Shown: positions 34,858 through 42,098, counted from the stretch's first letter. The stretch: 64,000 bases of DNA from F22 sp963668535 (GCA_963668535.1 OY764867.1:1178001-1242000); one strand, 5' to 3'. The notes: generated by a model not told the origin, from the sequence alone. Numbers and translations are program-made.

Positions 34858-35244
34858 TTACATGCCTGTATTGCGTATCAAATCATCAATCTGTGCATTC
34901 CACAACTCAATTTGTGACTCCACTTCATCTGCTTCAGCAAAATCAGTCACCTCAAGCATACACATACCAGTCATCTCATTAACAGTCATTTTAAGCTCAA
35001 AATAACTACGCTGCCAATCATCATCCGACCAATGAAAACGAATGAAATGCAAAGGTCGCATCGCAATAATATCCGCTTCACGTATTTCTTCGTCACCCCA
35101 CTGAAATTGGGCATGGCGATTGGTAAAGCTTACTTTGTCGGCAAACCACTGAGCTAGACCAGAGGCTGTACTAATAGTCTCCCATATCACCTGTTGGCTA
35201 TGTGAATGCAATGGATATTCTAAAGTAAACTTTTCTTTGTCCAT
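34858..35244 (-). CDS. START-like domain protein
   Basis: This small cytosolic protein of 128 residues has the SRPBCC/START-like pattern: FTLEYPLHSHSQQVIWETIS at the N-terminus, GLAQWFADKV, then GDEEIREADI and IRFHW, with a C-terminal helix rich in acidic residues. It resembles the Bacteroidota START-like family, for which no reaction is known. The ligand pocket would bind a hydrophobic molecule by analogy, which is inference. A separate -7-like element is not obvious. Confidence 0.8.
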   Translation of the reverse strand: MDKEKFTLEYPLHSHSQQVIWETISTASGLAQWFADKVSFTNRHAQFQWGDEEIREADIIAMRPLHFIRFHWSDDDWQRSYFELKMTVNEMTGMCMLEVTDFAEADEVESQIELWNAQIDDLIRNTGM

Positions 35245-35368
35245 GATACTATAATCTTATTCAATAATTAACATGGCGGCAAGATACAATCTTTTTCCTA
35301 ATTACATACTGCAAAACAAATAAAAAAGAAAGTACTGGAAACTTTTTCACAAAAAAGGCTGTAATAAA

Positions 35369-35399
35369 TTTGGAGGCAGGAAAATTTTTCCTACCTTTG
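35369..35399 (+). promoter_or_regulatory. Promoter of tRNA-Met
   Basis: TTTG (35369-35372), a 19-bp spacer and TACCTTTG (35392-35399) form a textbook Bacteroidota promoter about 20 bp before the tRNA. Confidence 0.8.
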
Positions 35400-35419
35400 C
35401 ACCGCAATAAAAAATTAAT

Positions 35420-35493
35420 GGCGGGATAGCTCAGTCGGTTAGAGCGCATGATTCATAATCATGAGGTCCCCAGTTCAATCCTGGGTCCCGCTA
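35420..35493 (+). tRNA. tRNA-Met (anticodon CAT)
   Basis: The cloverleaf is complete. The acceptor stem GGCGGGA pairs with TCCCGCT (G1 opposite T72 as a wobble), the D-stem is GCTC/GAGC, the anticodon stem CATGA/TCATG encloses the loop TTCATAA, and the T-stem CCCAG/CTGGG encloses TTCAATC. The CCA end is not encoded. Overall sequence favours elongator Met. A lysidine-modified tRNA-Ile with the same CAT anticodon is less likely but cannot be fully excluded by eye. Confidence 0.93.
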
Positions 35494-35506
35494 CTTGCAA
35501 GATTTA

Positions 35507-35542
35507 GCGTTCGGGAGGCTTCCACTCTTGGGCGCTTTTTTT
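35507..35542 (+). terminator. Terminator of tRNA-Met
   Basis: GCGTTCGGGAG (35507-35517) pairs with CTCTTGGGCGC (35525-35535) over 11 positions with several G-U pairs, followed by seven T. Confidence 0.75.
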
Positions 35543-35586
35543 ATTGATTTTTTTTGATTATTCTATTGGTATTGAATATAAAAAAA

Positions 35587-35630
35587 CAGATTCCGAAAGG
35601 TTGCCATAGCTCTCTTTCGGAATCTGTTTT
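35587..35630. terminator. Terminator of the glycine-lipid genes
   Basis: CAGATTCCGAAAG (35587-35599) pairs with CTTTCGGAATCTG (35614-35626). It is flanked by an A-run and T4, so it suits the minus-strand glsA-glsB transcript. Confidence 0.85.
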
Positions 35631-35657
35631 ACTTGTATATAAAATCTTTGATACAAT

Positions 35658-36671
35658 CTATTTAGCAGGATCTTCTTTGGATGGGTAAAAGACCTTATTG
35701 CGACCAGAAGTAACACGAAAATCATCCAAACCATTCTCTATAAATGACTCAATATGACGTCGACGTTTTTGTTCCAATATCTCATCAACAGCAATAAGAA
35801 TACCTGTTTCTTCAACATCACCAAAACCATAATTAATCGCTGTGCCAAACATACGCATCGTTGGACTCAACCCCATATATGCATTAACCAAAGGAGGTAT
35901 GTTATACCCAACCTTACGCACTTCAGCATTCAAAATTTTGTAGTTTTCTTTGAACGTATCATATGGAAACAAATTGACCAGCTCCTCTTCAGGAGTATCC
36001 AAATTTAATGGGTGAGTAGGAACAACTAGGCGGTCTTTGTCTGGAAAGTGTTTGCGCAAGAAGTATAAAATCTTATCTCTTCCTTCTCTATGGAAGCTTG
36101 GATACATCGTCACTTTACCAAATAAATATTTTACATTTGGCATCACAACAGTCAAGGCGCCCAAACCGTCCCAAAGATTATCTAGAGCAAAAAGGCCCTT
36201 ACTTCCCATACGAGTAGACTGATACTCCAATGTAACAAATGAACGTCCCAATTCGATAGTCTGTGGCAAATAATCTCGCACAAACTCCTCCGAAAATCTA
36301 AACATATGCGACGTGGCTAAAATAGGTTGTCCAGCCTCATCAAGATGTACATCGGTACCTAATATATATCTATATCCTCCTAAAATATTTTCTGATTCAG
36401 GATCCCATACGATCAATTGCTTATAGCAACCTTCCATGGTATCAAACTCATCAATGTCCATAGACTTACCAGAGCCTCCACCAGCAGATCGAAATGCCCA
36501 TTCACGCAAACGTCCTATTTCACGCATGGTGTTTGGTGCATCATGATGCGTAACAATATAAATTTCGTTGTTATTTTTGTTCGTAATACGCAATCTTTTT
36601 TCCTCAGTCAATTCAGCTTTGATTAGCTCTTTATCCACTGGTGCGATGATCGCTTCCATTTGTTCTTCCAT
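35658..36671 (-). CDS. glsB: Glycine lipid N-acyltransferase GlsB-like (GNAT/OlsB family)
   Basis: This acyl-ACP dependent N-acyltransferase, related to ornithine-lipid OlsB and hemolysin-like GNAT proteins, would attach a 3-hydroxy fatty acid to glycine in the first step of glycine (serine-glycine) lipid synthesis. Conserved blocks include REIGRLREWAFRSAGGGSG and TIELGRSFVTLEYQ. The product of 337 residues is slightly longer than OlsB. It lies 13 bp downstream of the O-acyltransferase gene, the same pairing as BT3459-BT3458 of B. thetaiotaomicron where the function was established. The symbol rests on that synteny and family resemblance. Confidence 0.87.
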   Translation of the reverse strand: MEEQMEAIIAPVDKELIKAELTEEKRLRITNKNNNEIYIVTHHDAPNTMREIGRLREWAFRSAGGGSGKSMDIDEFDTMEGCYKQLIVWDPESENILGGYRYILGTDVHLDEAGQPILATSHMFRFSEEFVRDYLPQTIELGRSFVTLEYQSTRMGSKGLFALDNLWDGLGALTVVMPNVKYLFGKVTMYPSFHREGRDKILYFLRKHFPDKDRLVVPTHPLNLDTPEEELVNLFPYDTFKENYKILNAEVRKVGYNIPPLVNAYMGLSPTMRMFGTAINYGFGDVEETGILIAVDEILEQKRRRHIESFIENGLDDFRVTSGRNKVFYPSKEDPAK

Positions 36672-36684
36672 AATCTACTTAAGC

Positions 36685-37527
36685 TTATTTCTTCTGATTA
36701 TTTGGGGCCATTCTGTACACGACATCTTTGACCCACTGTGCCCACTCTGTAGCATTCTTCGACTTGTCAAAGGTTTGCCATGGAATAGGTTTCCCAAAGG
36801 TTATTGTAAATGTTTTATGTTGGTTTTTGTACATCTCATCTACGAGATACAACATTGCAATATTTGTTTTTAGTCCAATCCACTTACAGAAATTGGCCAA
36901 ATTATAAAAGAAATTAGAGTTGCGACCTTCAAAATACACGGGCACCACATCTCGTTTTGCCTCCACACTTTTCGTGATAAAAGTTTTCTTCCAATCTACA
37001 TCTTGTATCTTACCATGTATCTTACGAGAACATAATCCAGCAGGAAACATAATTAAATGGTCATCACTTTTAAATCCAGCTTCAACCATACGCGGAAAAT
37101 CACGACTTTGCTTACCCGTTTTATTAATAGGGATACACAAAGGCGCCAGACCTGCCAAGTTCATCAACAAATCATTGACTAAATACTTGACGCGTCCATC
37201 GTAATGCTTACCTAAGACATACCCCAAAGTCACCCCATCAGCACCACCCAGAGGATGATTACTCACAAAGGTACATAGCCTGTCTGTAGGAAGATTCTCT
37301 TTGCCCTCTATTTGCACATGCCAATCAAGCTCATCTAGAGTAGCTTCTAGAAAGTCCACACCATATTGCCCCTTTCCTTTGTTTGTCAAGAATCGGTTCA
37401 AATCATCTTGGTGGGCTATTTTTTTAAGGTAATTGATTAAGAATCGAGGGACACGCTGATACGACTTAGGCATCTTATCGCGTAACACTTTATCTATATC
37501 AATCAAAAATATCTTATCTTCACTCAT
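36685..37527 (-). CDS. glsA: Glycine lipid O-acyltransferase GlsA-like (PlsC family)
   Basis: This PlsC-type acyltransferase of 280 residues would add the second fatty acid to the N-acyl glycine intermediate at the inner membrane. The catalytic histidine and aspartate are in SNHPLGGADGVTLG. A substrate-binding block MFPAGLCSRK follows, and a glycine/arginine segment VVPVYFEGRNSNFFY is also conserved in the family. It is transcribed just ahead of glsB. General phospholipid acylation (a PlsC role) is the main alternative, but the glsB neighbour favours glycine-lipid synthesis. Confidence 0.85.
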   Translation of the reverse strand: MSEDKIFLIDIDKVLRDKMPKSYQRVPRFLINYLKKIAHQDDLNRFLTNKGKGQYGVDFLEATLDELDWHVQIEGKENLPTDRLCTFVSNHPLGGADGVTLGYVLGKHYDGRVKYLVNDLLMNLAGLAPLCIPINKTGKQSRDFPRMVEAGFKSDDHLIMFPAGLCSRKIHGKIQDVDWKKTFITKSVEAKRDVVPVYFEGRNSNFFYNLANFCKWIGLKTNIAMLYLVDEMYKNQHKTFTITFGKPIPWQTFDKSKNATEWAQWVKDVVYRMAPNNQKK

Positions 37528-37656
37528 ACGTTAATACACAGTTTTCGGTACGATTGCACAAATGTACATCATCTTTTCAAACTGAACGAATATTATGTCA
37601 TAAAATACGTATGAAATATGGTAATATTGACGTATTTATGATAACTCCGTTACATT

Positions 37657-38724
37657 TTAGCAGATAATTCCGCCTCCAATTACCCGATTATCATAATAAA
37701 AAGCCACAGCCTGACCCGGTGCTACAGCAGTCAAAGGCTGGTCCAACTGCACCAAAAGTTTACCGTCATTCTCTGGAAGCACAAGCACATGACCGGTATT
37801 CCATTGTTTACGATAACGAATACGCACTTCTACATGAGCAATAGCAAGCAACTCCTCCAGACAACGCACAGACCAGTCTCGCACCAAGAAATACATGCGT
37901 TCTAATTCTTTAAGAGGAGCAAGAGTAACCTCATTAGTCCTAACATCAATATGCTGCACATATAATGCTTGATTGAAATGCACTCCCAATCCTCTACGCT
38001 GTCCAATAGTAAAGAAGGCGTATCCAGGATGTTTACCAATAATACGCCCTGCAATATCTACAAAATGACCAGCCTGAAACTTTTCTTCAGGAAGGCGCTC
38101 TCGCAAAAAAGACCGATAATCACCAGGACAAAAGCAGACACCTATACTTTCCTTTTTAGCTGCTTGAGCACCATATCCACGCGCTCTAGCATATGCACGT
38201 ACTTCCTCTTTGGTCATTTCACCAAGAGGAAGCACCATTCGCTTCATCAGCTCTTGTGACAGTCCCCACATAAAAAAAGATTGATCTTTATCTGGATCAA
38301 TTCCTGGTCGTATATAATATCTTCCTTCATGAACAACTCGCTGTATATAATGTCCTGAGGCAATATATTCTATCCCCATCTGATCGGCCACTTGAGCCAT
38401 CAAAGGCCATTTAAAAAAATTATTGCACAAAGTACAAGGCACAGGCGTCTCCCCCTGCATATAGCTGTCTATAAAATAACGTATTATGCGGGATTCAAAC
38501 TCCTTTCGTACATCATAAGTAATATGTGCGATGCCTAACTGATCAGCTAAATGACGCGCCGATTTTAAATAATCAGTTTGACCATCTTTTTCAAAAAACC
38601 GAAAAGTAATACCCGTCACTTCATACCCCTGTTCTTGCAACATGATAGCAGCAATCGAACTGTCTGTACCACCACTCATGCCTAATAGTACCTTAGATCG
38701 ATTGTTTCCTTTTTCTTTGTTCAT
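37657..38724 (-). CDS. mnmA: tRNA-specific 2-thiouridylase MnmA
   Basis: MnmA thiolates U34 of tRNA-Lys, -Glu and -Gln. The PP-loop GMSGGTDSSIAA is near the N-terminus. The first catalytic cysteine lies in PVPCTLCNNFFKW and the second in SIGVCFCPGDYRSFLRE. The C-terminal beta-barrel contains AFYYDNRVIGGG. I chose the start at 38724 (MNKEKGNNRSKVLLGMSGG). A -7 element lies only a few bases upstream of it, and an ATG at 38763 would lie upstream of that promoter and overlap the cysS promoter region. Many Bacteroidota carry two mnmA copies, and the other is not in this window. Confidence 0.92.
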   Translation of the reverse strand: MNKEKGNNRSKVLLGMSGGTDSSIAAIMLQEQGYEVTGITFRFFEKDGQTDYLKSARHLADQLGIAHITYDVRKEFESRIIRYFIDSYMQGETPVPCTLCNNFFKWPLMAQVADQMGIEYIASGHYIQRVVHEGRYYIRPGIDPDKDQSFFMWGLSQELMKRMVLPLGEMTKEEVRAYARARGYGAQAAKKESIGVCFCPGDYRSFLRERLPEEKFQAGHFVDIAGRIIGKHPGYAFFTIGQRRGLGVHFNQALYVQHIDVRTNEVTLAPLKELERMYFLVRDWSVRCLEELLAIAHVEVRIRYRKQWNTGHVLVLPENDGKLLVQLDQPLTAVAPGQAVAFYYDNRVIGGGIIC

Positions 38725-38728
38725 GGTA

Positions 38729-38736
38729 CAAAAGTA
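38729..38736 (-). promoter_or_regulatory. -7 promoter element of mnmA
   Basis: TACTTTTG on the minus strand ends four bases before the chosen ATG, so the mRNA would be leaderless or nearly so. Confidence 0.5.
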
Positions 38737-38778
38737 GTAATATTCTTCGTTTATTAAGCTCATTCAGAGAATAATTGC

Positions 38779-38786
38779 TACCTTTG
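38779..38786 (+). promoter_or_regulatory. -7 promoter element of cysS
   Basis: TACCTTTG fits TAnnTTTG, 26 bp upstream of the cysS ATG, in the divergent mnmA-cysS region. Confidence 0.6.
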
Positions 38787-38812
38787 TCCCACTAAGTAAA
38801 AAAGTAAGAAAG

Positions 38813-40318
38813 ATGACAAATAAACTGACCATTTACAATAGTTTGAGCCGCAAAAAAGAGGTTTTCGAACCTATTCATGCTCCTCATGTAGGATTGTATG
38901 TATGCGGTCCTACAGTATACGGTGATGCGCATTTGGGACACGCTCGCCCAGCTATAACTTTTGACGTTTTGTTTCGTACTCTATCTCATCTGAAGTATAA
39001 AGTACGTTATGTACGCAACATTACAGATGTCGGTCACTTGGAACACGATGCCGATGAAGGCGAGGACAAAGTTGCCAAACGTGCACGCTTAGAACAACTA
39101 GAGCCTATGGAAGTTGTGCAACGCAACGTGAACAACTATCACCGCGAAATGGAAGCACTTAATGTCCTTCCTCCAAGCATTGAACCCCACGCTTCTGGTC
39201 ACATCATAGAGCAAATAGAACTTGTCAAAGAAATTTTAAAAAATGGCTATGCCTACGAAAGCCAAGGTTCAGTCTATTTTGACGTTGCCAAATACAATAA
39301 AGACTATAACTACGGTAAACTTTCAGGTCGCAACATAGAAGATATGCTGTCAACGACTCGAGTACTAGATGGTCAACAAGAAAAACATAATTCTGCCGAC
39401 TTCGCCTTATGGAAGAATGCGCAACCAGAACATATCATGCGTTGGCCGTCTCCATGGGGCAATGGGTTCCCAGGATGGCATTGTGAATGTACTGCAATGG
39501 GACGCAAATACCTAGGTAGCGAATTTGATATCCATGGTGGGGGTATGGACTTACTTTTCCCACACCACGAATGCGAAATTGCACAAGCCGTGGCTTCTCA
39601 AGGACACGACATGGTGCGCTATTGGATGCACAATAATATGATTACCATAAACGGAACCAAAATGGGTAAGTCGTTAGGTAATTTCATCTTGTTGAAAGAA
39701 TTCTTTGATGGTAGCCACAAGTTGCTAGAAAAAGCATATAGCCCAATGACTATCCGCTTTTTCATCTTACAAGCACACTACCGCAGCACTGTAGACTTCA
39801 GCAATGAAGCACTGCAAGCTAGCGAAAAGGGATTGCAACGTTTATTGGAAGCGTATGAAAATCTAGAACGTCTCTCAACGACCACAACTTCTGACAAAGC
39901 GAAAGAGGTAGACGCACAAGTAGCTGCAATCAAAGAAAAATGTTATGACGCATTATTGGACGATTTGAACACACCTATCGTGATCGCGCATCTATTTGAT
40001 GGCTGTAAACTGATTAACACGTTGGCAGCTGGCAAAGGGGAAATCTCTGATGAAGGCCTTGCTGAATTGAAAGCAACGTTCGATTTATTTATGTTTGATC
40101 TTCTAGGTCTTCGCCAAGAACATGGCCAAAGCAATGACAGTAGCAATGAGCGCGAACATGCTTTCGGGCAGGTCGTAGACATGCTACTTGAACAACGTAT
40201 GCAAGCTAAAGCTAATAAAGACTGGGCAACATCTGATAAAATTCGTGACAATTTACAAGCCTTAGGATTTGAAATCAAAGATAGCAAAGAAGGAAGTACT
40301 TGGCGTTTGAACAAGTAA
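38813..40318 (+). CDS. cysS: Cysteinyl-tRNA synthetase
   Basis: This class I synthetase charges tRNA-Cys. The N-terminal CGPTVYGDAHLGHARP block holds the HIGH-type motif and the first zinc cysteine. The substrate zinc site continues in WHCECTAMGRKYLG and PHHECEIAQ, and the KMSKS signature appears as TKMGKSLGN. The C-terminal helical bundle ends with DKIRDNLQALGFEIKDS, as usual. The length of 501 residues is slightly above the E. coli enzyme. It is monocistronic, divergent from mnmA, and followed by a 16-bp hairpin. Confidence 0.96.
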   Translation: MTNKLTIYNSLSRKKEVFEPIHAPHVGLYVCGPTVYGDAHLGHARPAITFDVLFRTLSHLKYKVRYVRNITDVGHLEHDADEGEDKVAKRARLEQLEPMEVVQRNVNNYHREMEALNVLPPSIEPHASGHIIEQIELVKEILKNGYAYESQGSVYFDVAKYNKDYNYGKLSGRNIEDMLSTTRVLDGQQEKHNSADFALWKNAQPEHIMRWPSPWGNGFPGWHCECTAMGRKYLGSEFDIHGGGMDLLFPHHECEIAQAVASQGHDMVRYWMHNNMITINGTKMGKSLGNFILLKEFFDGSHKLLEKAYSPMTIRFFILQAHYRSTVDFSNEALQASEKGLQRLLEAYENLERLSTTTTSDKAKEVDAQVAAIKEKCYDALLDDLNTPIVIAHLFDGCKLINTLAAGKGEISDEGLAELKATFDLFMFDLLGLRQEHGQSNDSSNEREHAFGQVVDMLLEQRMQAKANKDWATSDKIRDNLQALGFEIKDSKEGSTWRLNK

Positions 40319-40356
40319 TTCAAAATATTATGCGTACCTTTGGGGGGTAGCAATAG

Positions 40357-40392
40357 AAAGCGTCCTGTTAGCTTGTGCTAGCGGGACGCTTT
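40357..40392 (+). terminator. Intrinsic terminator of cysS
   Basis: AAAGCGTCCTGTTAGC (40357-40372) pairs fully with GCTAGCGGGACGCTTT (40377-40392), with G-U pairs and a TTGT loop. The T-tract is short. Confidence 0.7.
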
Positions 40393-40434
40393 ACTTATAA
40401 ACAAAATTGAAACAGGATAAAAGTCATCGCTCCT

Positions 40435-40526
40435 ACACGAGTGATCGGCTCGATTTTTCATGATAGTTCGACAAGCACCTTCATGAAAGAGCGATTCGAC
40501 CTCTCATGAGAGTGCGAAGGCTTTCC
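40435..40526. repeat. 23-bp tandem repeat with TCATGA cores upstream of the HU-fusion gene
   Basis: TCATGA occurs at 40458, 40481 and 40504, exactly 23 bp apart. A degenerate fourth site (CACGAG) lies 23 bp further left. The units share positions 1-6, 8-9 and 12-14 (A-G, then CGA). The third core is part of the 12-bp palindrome CTCTCATGAGAG (40501-40512). The array ends about 17 bp before the start codon. Confidence 0.7.
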
Positions 40527-40542
40527 TTTAACACTAAACGCT

Positions 40543-41160
40543 ATGGCAATAAAGTACGTCCTTATTAAAAGGCCTAACCCACAACATGACAACAAGAAAG
40601 AGTATTTCTACGCTAAGGCAGTACCCCAAGGTCATGTCACTAGAGAAACAATCGCCAAGGATATACAATCCAGAAGCTCCCTGACATCGGGAGACTGCAA
40701 AAATGCTTGGGACAATACATTCGATATTTCTATTAAATATCTTAAGGATGGCATCAGTGTAGAGATCCCTCATTTCGGTACTTTGCACGTCGAAATAAAA
40801 TCAGACCCTATAGCTAGTCACGATGAAAATACAACGTATAAAATACGGGGTGTAAAACCGCACTTTCGCCCTAGCAAGGAGCTACTCAAAGAATTGGTCA
40901 CATCTGTTCTTCGCTTAGAAAACGACAAACAAAGAGTCATAAAAGACAATGTCGATAAAGAGACTAGAATTGATCAATTGATGGCTTATCTACATAAGCG
41001 CAAGAGGGTCAGACGATCTGAATATGAAAAAAAGATGCATATTTCAAAGACGACTGCGCTGAAAGATTTAAATGAACTTATCAAAGACGGAAAAATTAAG
41101 TCCAAAAGCCACGGTTCCTTTGTATATTATGTATTGAAGGAACCATCACCTACAGATTAA
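40543..41160 (+). CDS. HU-like DNA-binding protein fused to a winged-helix domain
   Basis: This 205-residue DNA-binding protein has an N-terminal HU/IHF-like domain of the Bacteroidota HU-HIG type over about residues 1-120 (FYAKAVPQGHVTRETIAKDI, then IPHFGTLHVEI). A basic linker follows, then a C-terminal winged helix of about 60 residues (RRSEYEKKMHISKTTALKDL, then LIKDGKIKSKSHGSFVYYVL) resembling wHTH domains of DeoR/RecG-C-terminal type. Ordinary HU proteins of this group are about 120-170 residues and lack this second DNA-binding domain. The gene stands alone after the cysS terminator. The 23-bp TCATGA array directly upstream may be its own binding site. The target is unknown. Confidence 0.8.
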   Translation: MAIKYVLIKRPNPQHDNKKEYFYAKAVPQGHVTRETIAKDIQSRSSLTSGDCKNAWDNTFDISIKYLKDGISVEIPHFGTLHVEIKSDPIASHDENTTYKIRGVKPHFRPSKELLKELVTSVLRLENDKQRVIKDNVDKETRIDQLMAYLHKRKRVRRSEYEKKMHISKTTALKDLNELIKDGKIKSKSHGSFVYYVLKEPSPTD

Positions 41161-41216
41161 TCTGGCTTGTGTAAAGCTATATTAGGACGGCCCCCCCTCT
41201 CTTAAAAGTCTAGAAA

Positions 41217-41251
41217 TAATTGAAAGTAGAATCACTGTTTAGTTTCAATTA
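41217..41251. repeat. Inverted repeat after the HU-fusion gene
   Basis: TAATTGAAA (41217-41225) is repeated inverted as TTTCAATTA (41243-41251) with a 17-bp loop. It has no T-tract, so it is either a weak terminator or an operator. It lies in the 364-bp gap before the bacteriocin-like gene, and the rest of that gap to 41340 shows nothing I can name. Confidence 0.45.
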
Positions 41252-41343
41252 CTATGGCGTAACTATCTGATTTTGTGTAAGTTATTCGACTTGACAAAAG
41301 TATTTTTTAATGAGTACATGTCGATTATGTAGTCTTGTTTAAA

Positions 41344-41400
41344 TGCGAATTATTTGCGAATTGATTTCTTTTGAGAAGCAATAAGAATGTACTACTTTCG
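41344..41400 (+). promoter_or_regulatory. TGCGAATT direct-repeat operator and promoter of the bacteriocin-like pair
   Basis: TGCGAATTATT (41344-41354) and TGCGAATT (41355-41362) are followed by TTTG at 41370 and the -7-like TACTTTCG at 41393-41400. The second half-site starts 38 bp before the -7 element, as at the two other loci. The GGCGTTTTGAAA box of those loci is missing here. The leader to the ATG at 41525 is long (about 120 nt). Confidence 0.68.
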
Positions 41401-41413
41401 CACTGCGATTGGA

Positions 41414-41473
41414 AATCAAGTGATATTATAGTGAAAAATGGGAACTAAATATATCGTGGCAATTCACTTGATT
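41414..41473 (+). other. Long-range stem in the leader of the bacteriocin-like operon
   Basis: AATCAAGTGA (41414-41423) is perfectly complementary to TCACTTGATT (41464-41473). The 40-nt loop contains the ATG of a 19-codon open frame at 41438-41497 (MGTKYIVAIHLIEKMKVII). This may be an attenuation or RNA-control structure, and translation of the small frame is unproven. Confidence 0.4.
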
Positions 41474-41524
41474 GAAAAGATGAAAGTAATTATCTAATTA
41501 TAAATTTAAAGAACAAAAGATGAA

Positions 41525-41752
41525 ATGGGGAAAGAGGTAGGAAAGTTTCAGTACAATACTGAAACACATGAAATTATTTGTGTTTCAATTAACGTTGCAA
41601 ATACTAGAGCAAGTGCTTCTGAATGGTGTGGTATTGGAATGGGGGCATTAGGGGCAGGTGCTGTAGCCCTTTACGCTGCTCCTCTTACATTTGGTGCAAG
41701 TATTGGAGTTGCGGTATGTTGGGGTGTAGTTACTGCATTAATGTGTAGATAA
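41525..41752 (+). CDS. Small bacteriocin-like peptide precursor
   Basis: This 75-residue peptide has a polar N-terminal part (1-33) and a hydrophobic, glycine/alanine-rich C-terminal part (34-75) with GxxxG spacing (WCGIGMGALGAGAV, then FGASIGVAVCWG). There are four cysteines, at 19, 35, 65 and 74. This composition is that of class II pore-forming bacteriocins. There is no double-glycine leader and no Sec signal peptide, so the export route is not evident. A very short frame (ATGAAATG) overlaps the start at 41521. The next gene encodes a two-helix membrane protein of immunity-protein size. A plain small membrane protein is the alternative, and I do not recognise the exact family. Confidence 0.55.
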   Translation: MGKEVGKFQYNTETHEIICVSINVANTRASASEWCGIGMGALGAGAVALYAAPLTFGASIGVAVCWGVVTALMCR

Positions 41753-41758
41753 AAAAAT

Positions 41759-41950
41759 ATGACAAAAAAAGTAATTAGTCTATTGTGGCTTATTTGTATC
41801 TGTTTCTTAATCCAGTACTTTGATTATTCTTTTCATATATTGCCTGAAAAATGGATGAAATTAATCAATGGATTTGGTTTCGTTTTATTTCTTATTACTG
41901 TTGGACATACAGTACGTGACTGGTTATATACCAAGAAAAAAAACAGGTGA
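41759..41950 (+). CDS. Small two-helix membrane protein, possible immunity protein
   Basis: This 63-residue protein has two hydrophobic segments (about 5-20 and 36-53) and a basic tail KKKNR that would face the cytoplasm. It starts 6 bp after the bacteriocin-like gene and is transcribed with it. Size, topology and position are what bacteriocin immunity proteins show, but there is no sequence family I can name. The function is inferred only from context. Confidence 0.55.
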   Translation: MTKKVISLLWLICICFLIQYFDYSFHILPEKWMKLINGFGFVLFLITVGHTVRDWLYTKKKNR

Positions 41951-41991
41951 TTACGTAACAAGATATTAATAAGTCGCCTCATTATGACAAA

Positions 41992-42073
41992 AAAAGAGGC
42001 TGCCCTTTTGAAGTGAACCCTAAAAGTTTTTGTCTAACTTTTAGGACGCACCTCAAGTATGCAAACCTCTTTT
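41992..42073. repeat. Nested imperfect inverted repeat (terminator or IS-end remnant)
   Basis: The outer arms AAAAGAGG (41992-41999) and CCTCTTTT (42066-42073) enclose a second pair, CCTAAAAGTT (42019-42028) and AACTTTTAGG (42036-42045), with partial pairing between. It lies between converging genes. The inner arms resemble the ends of IS3/IS150-type elements, but no transposase is present. Termination for both genes is a sufficient role. Confidence 0.5.
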
Positions 42074-42098
42074 CCTTCAAATTGCATGAAGCGACCTA

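Noticed and set aside
35420..35493. tRNA-Ile with lysidine-modified CAT anticodon
   Set aside because: The stem sequences look like elongator tRNA-Met. A covariance-model run would settle it.
41200..42098. Complete insertion sequence around the bacteriocin-like genes
   Set aside because: No transposase frame or matching terminal repeats flanking the region; only one palindromic remnant-like element.
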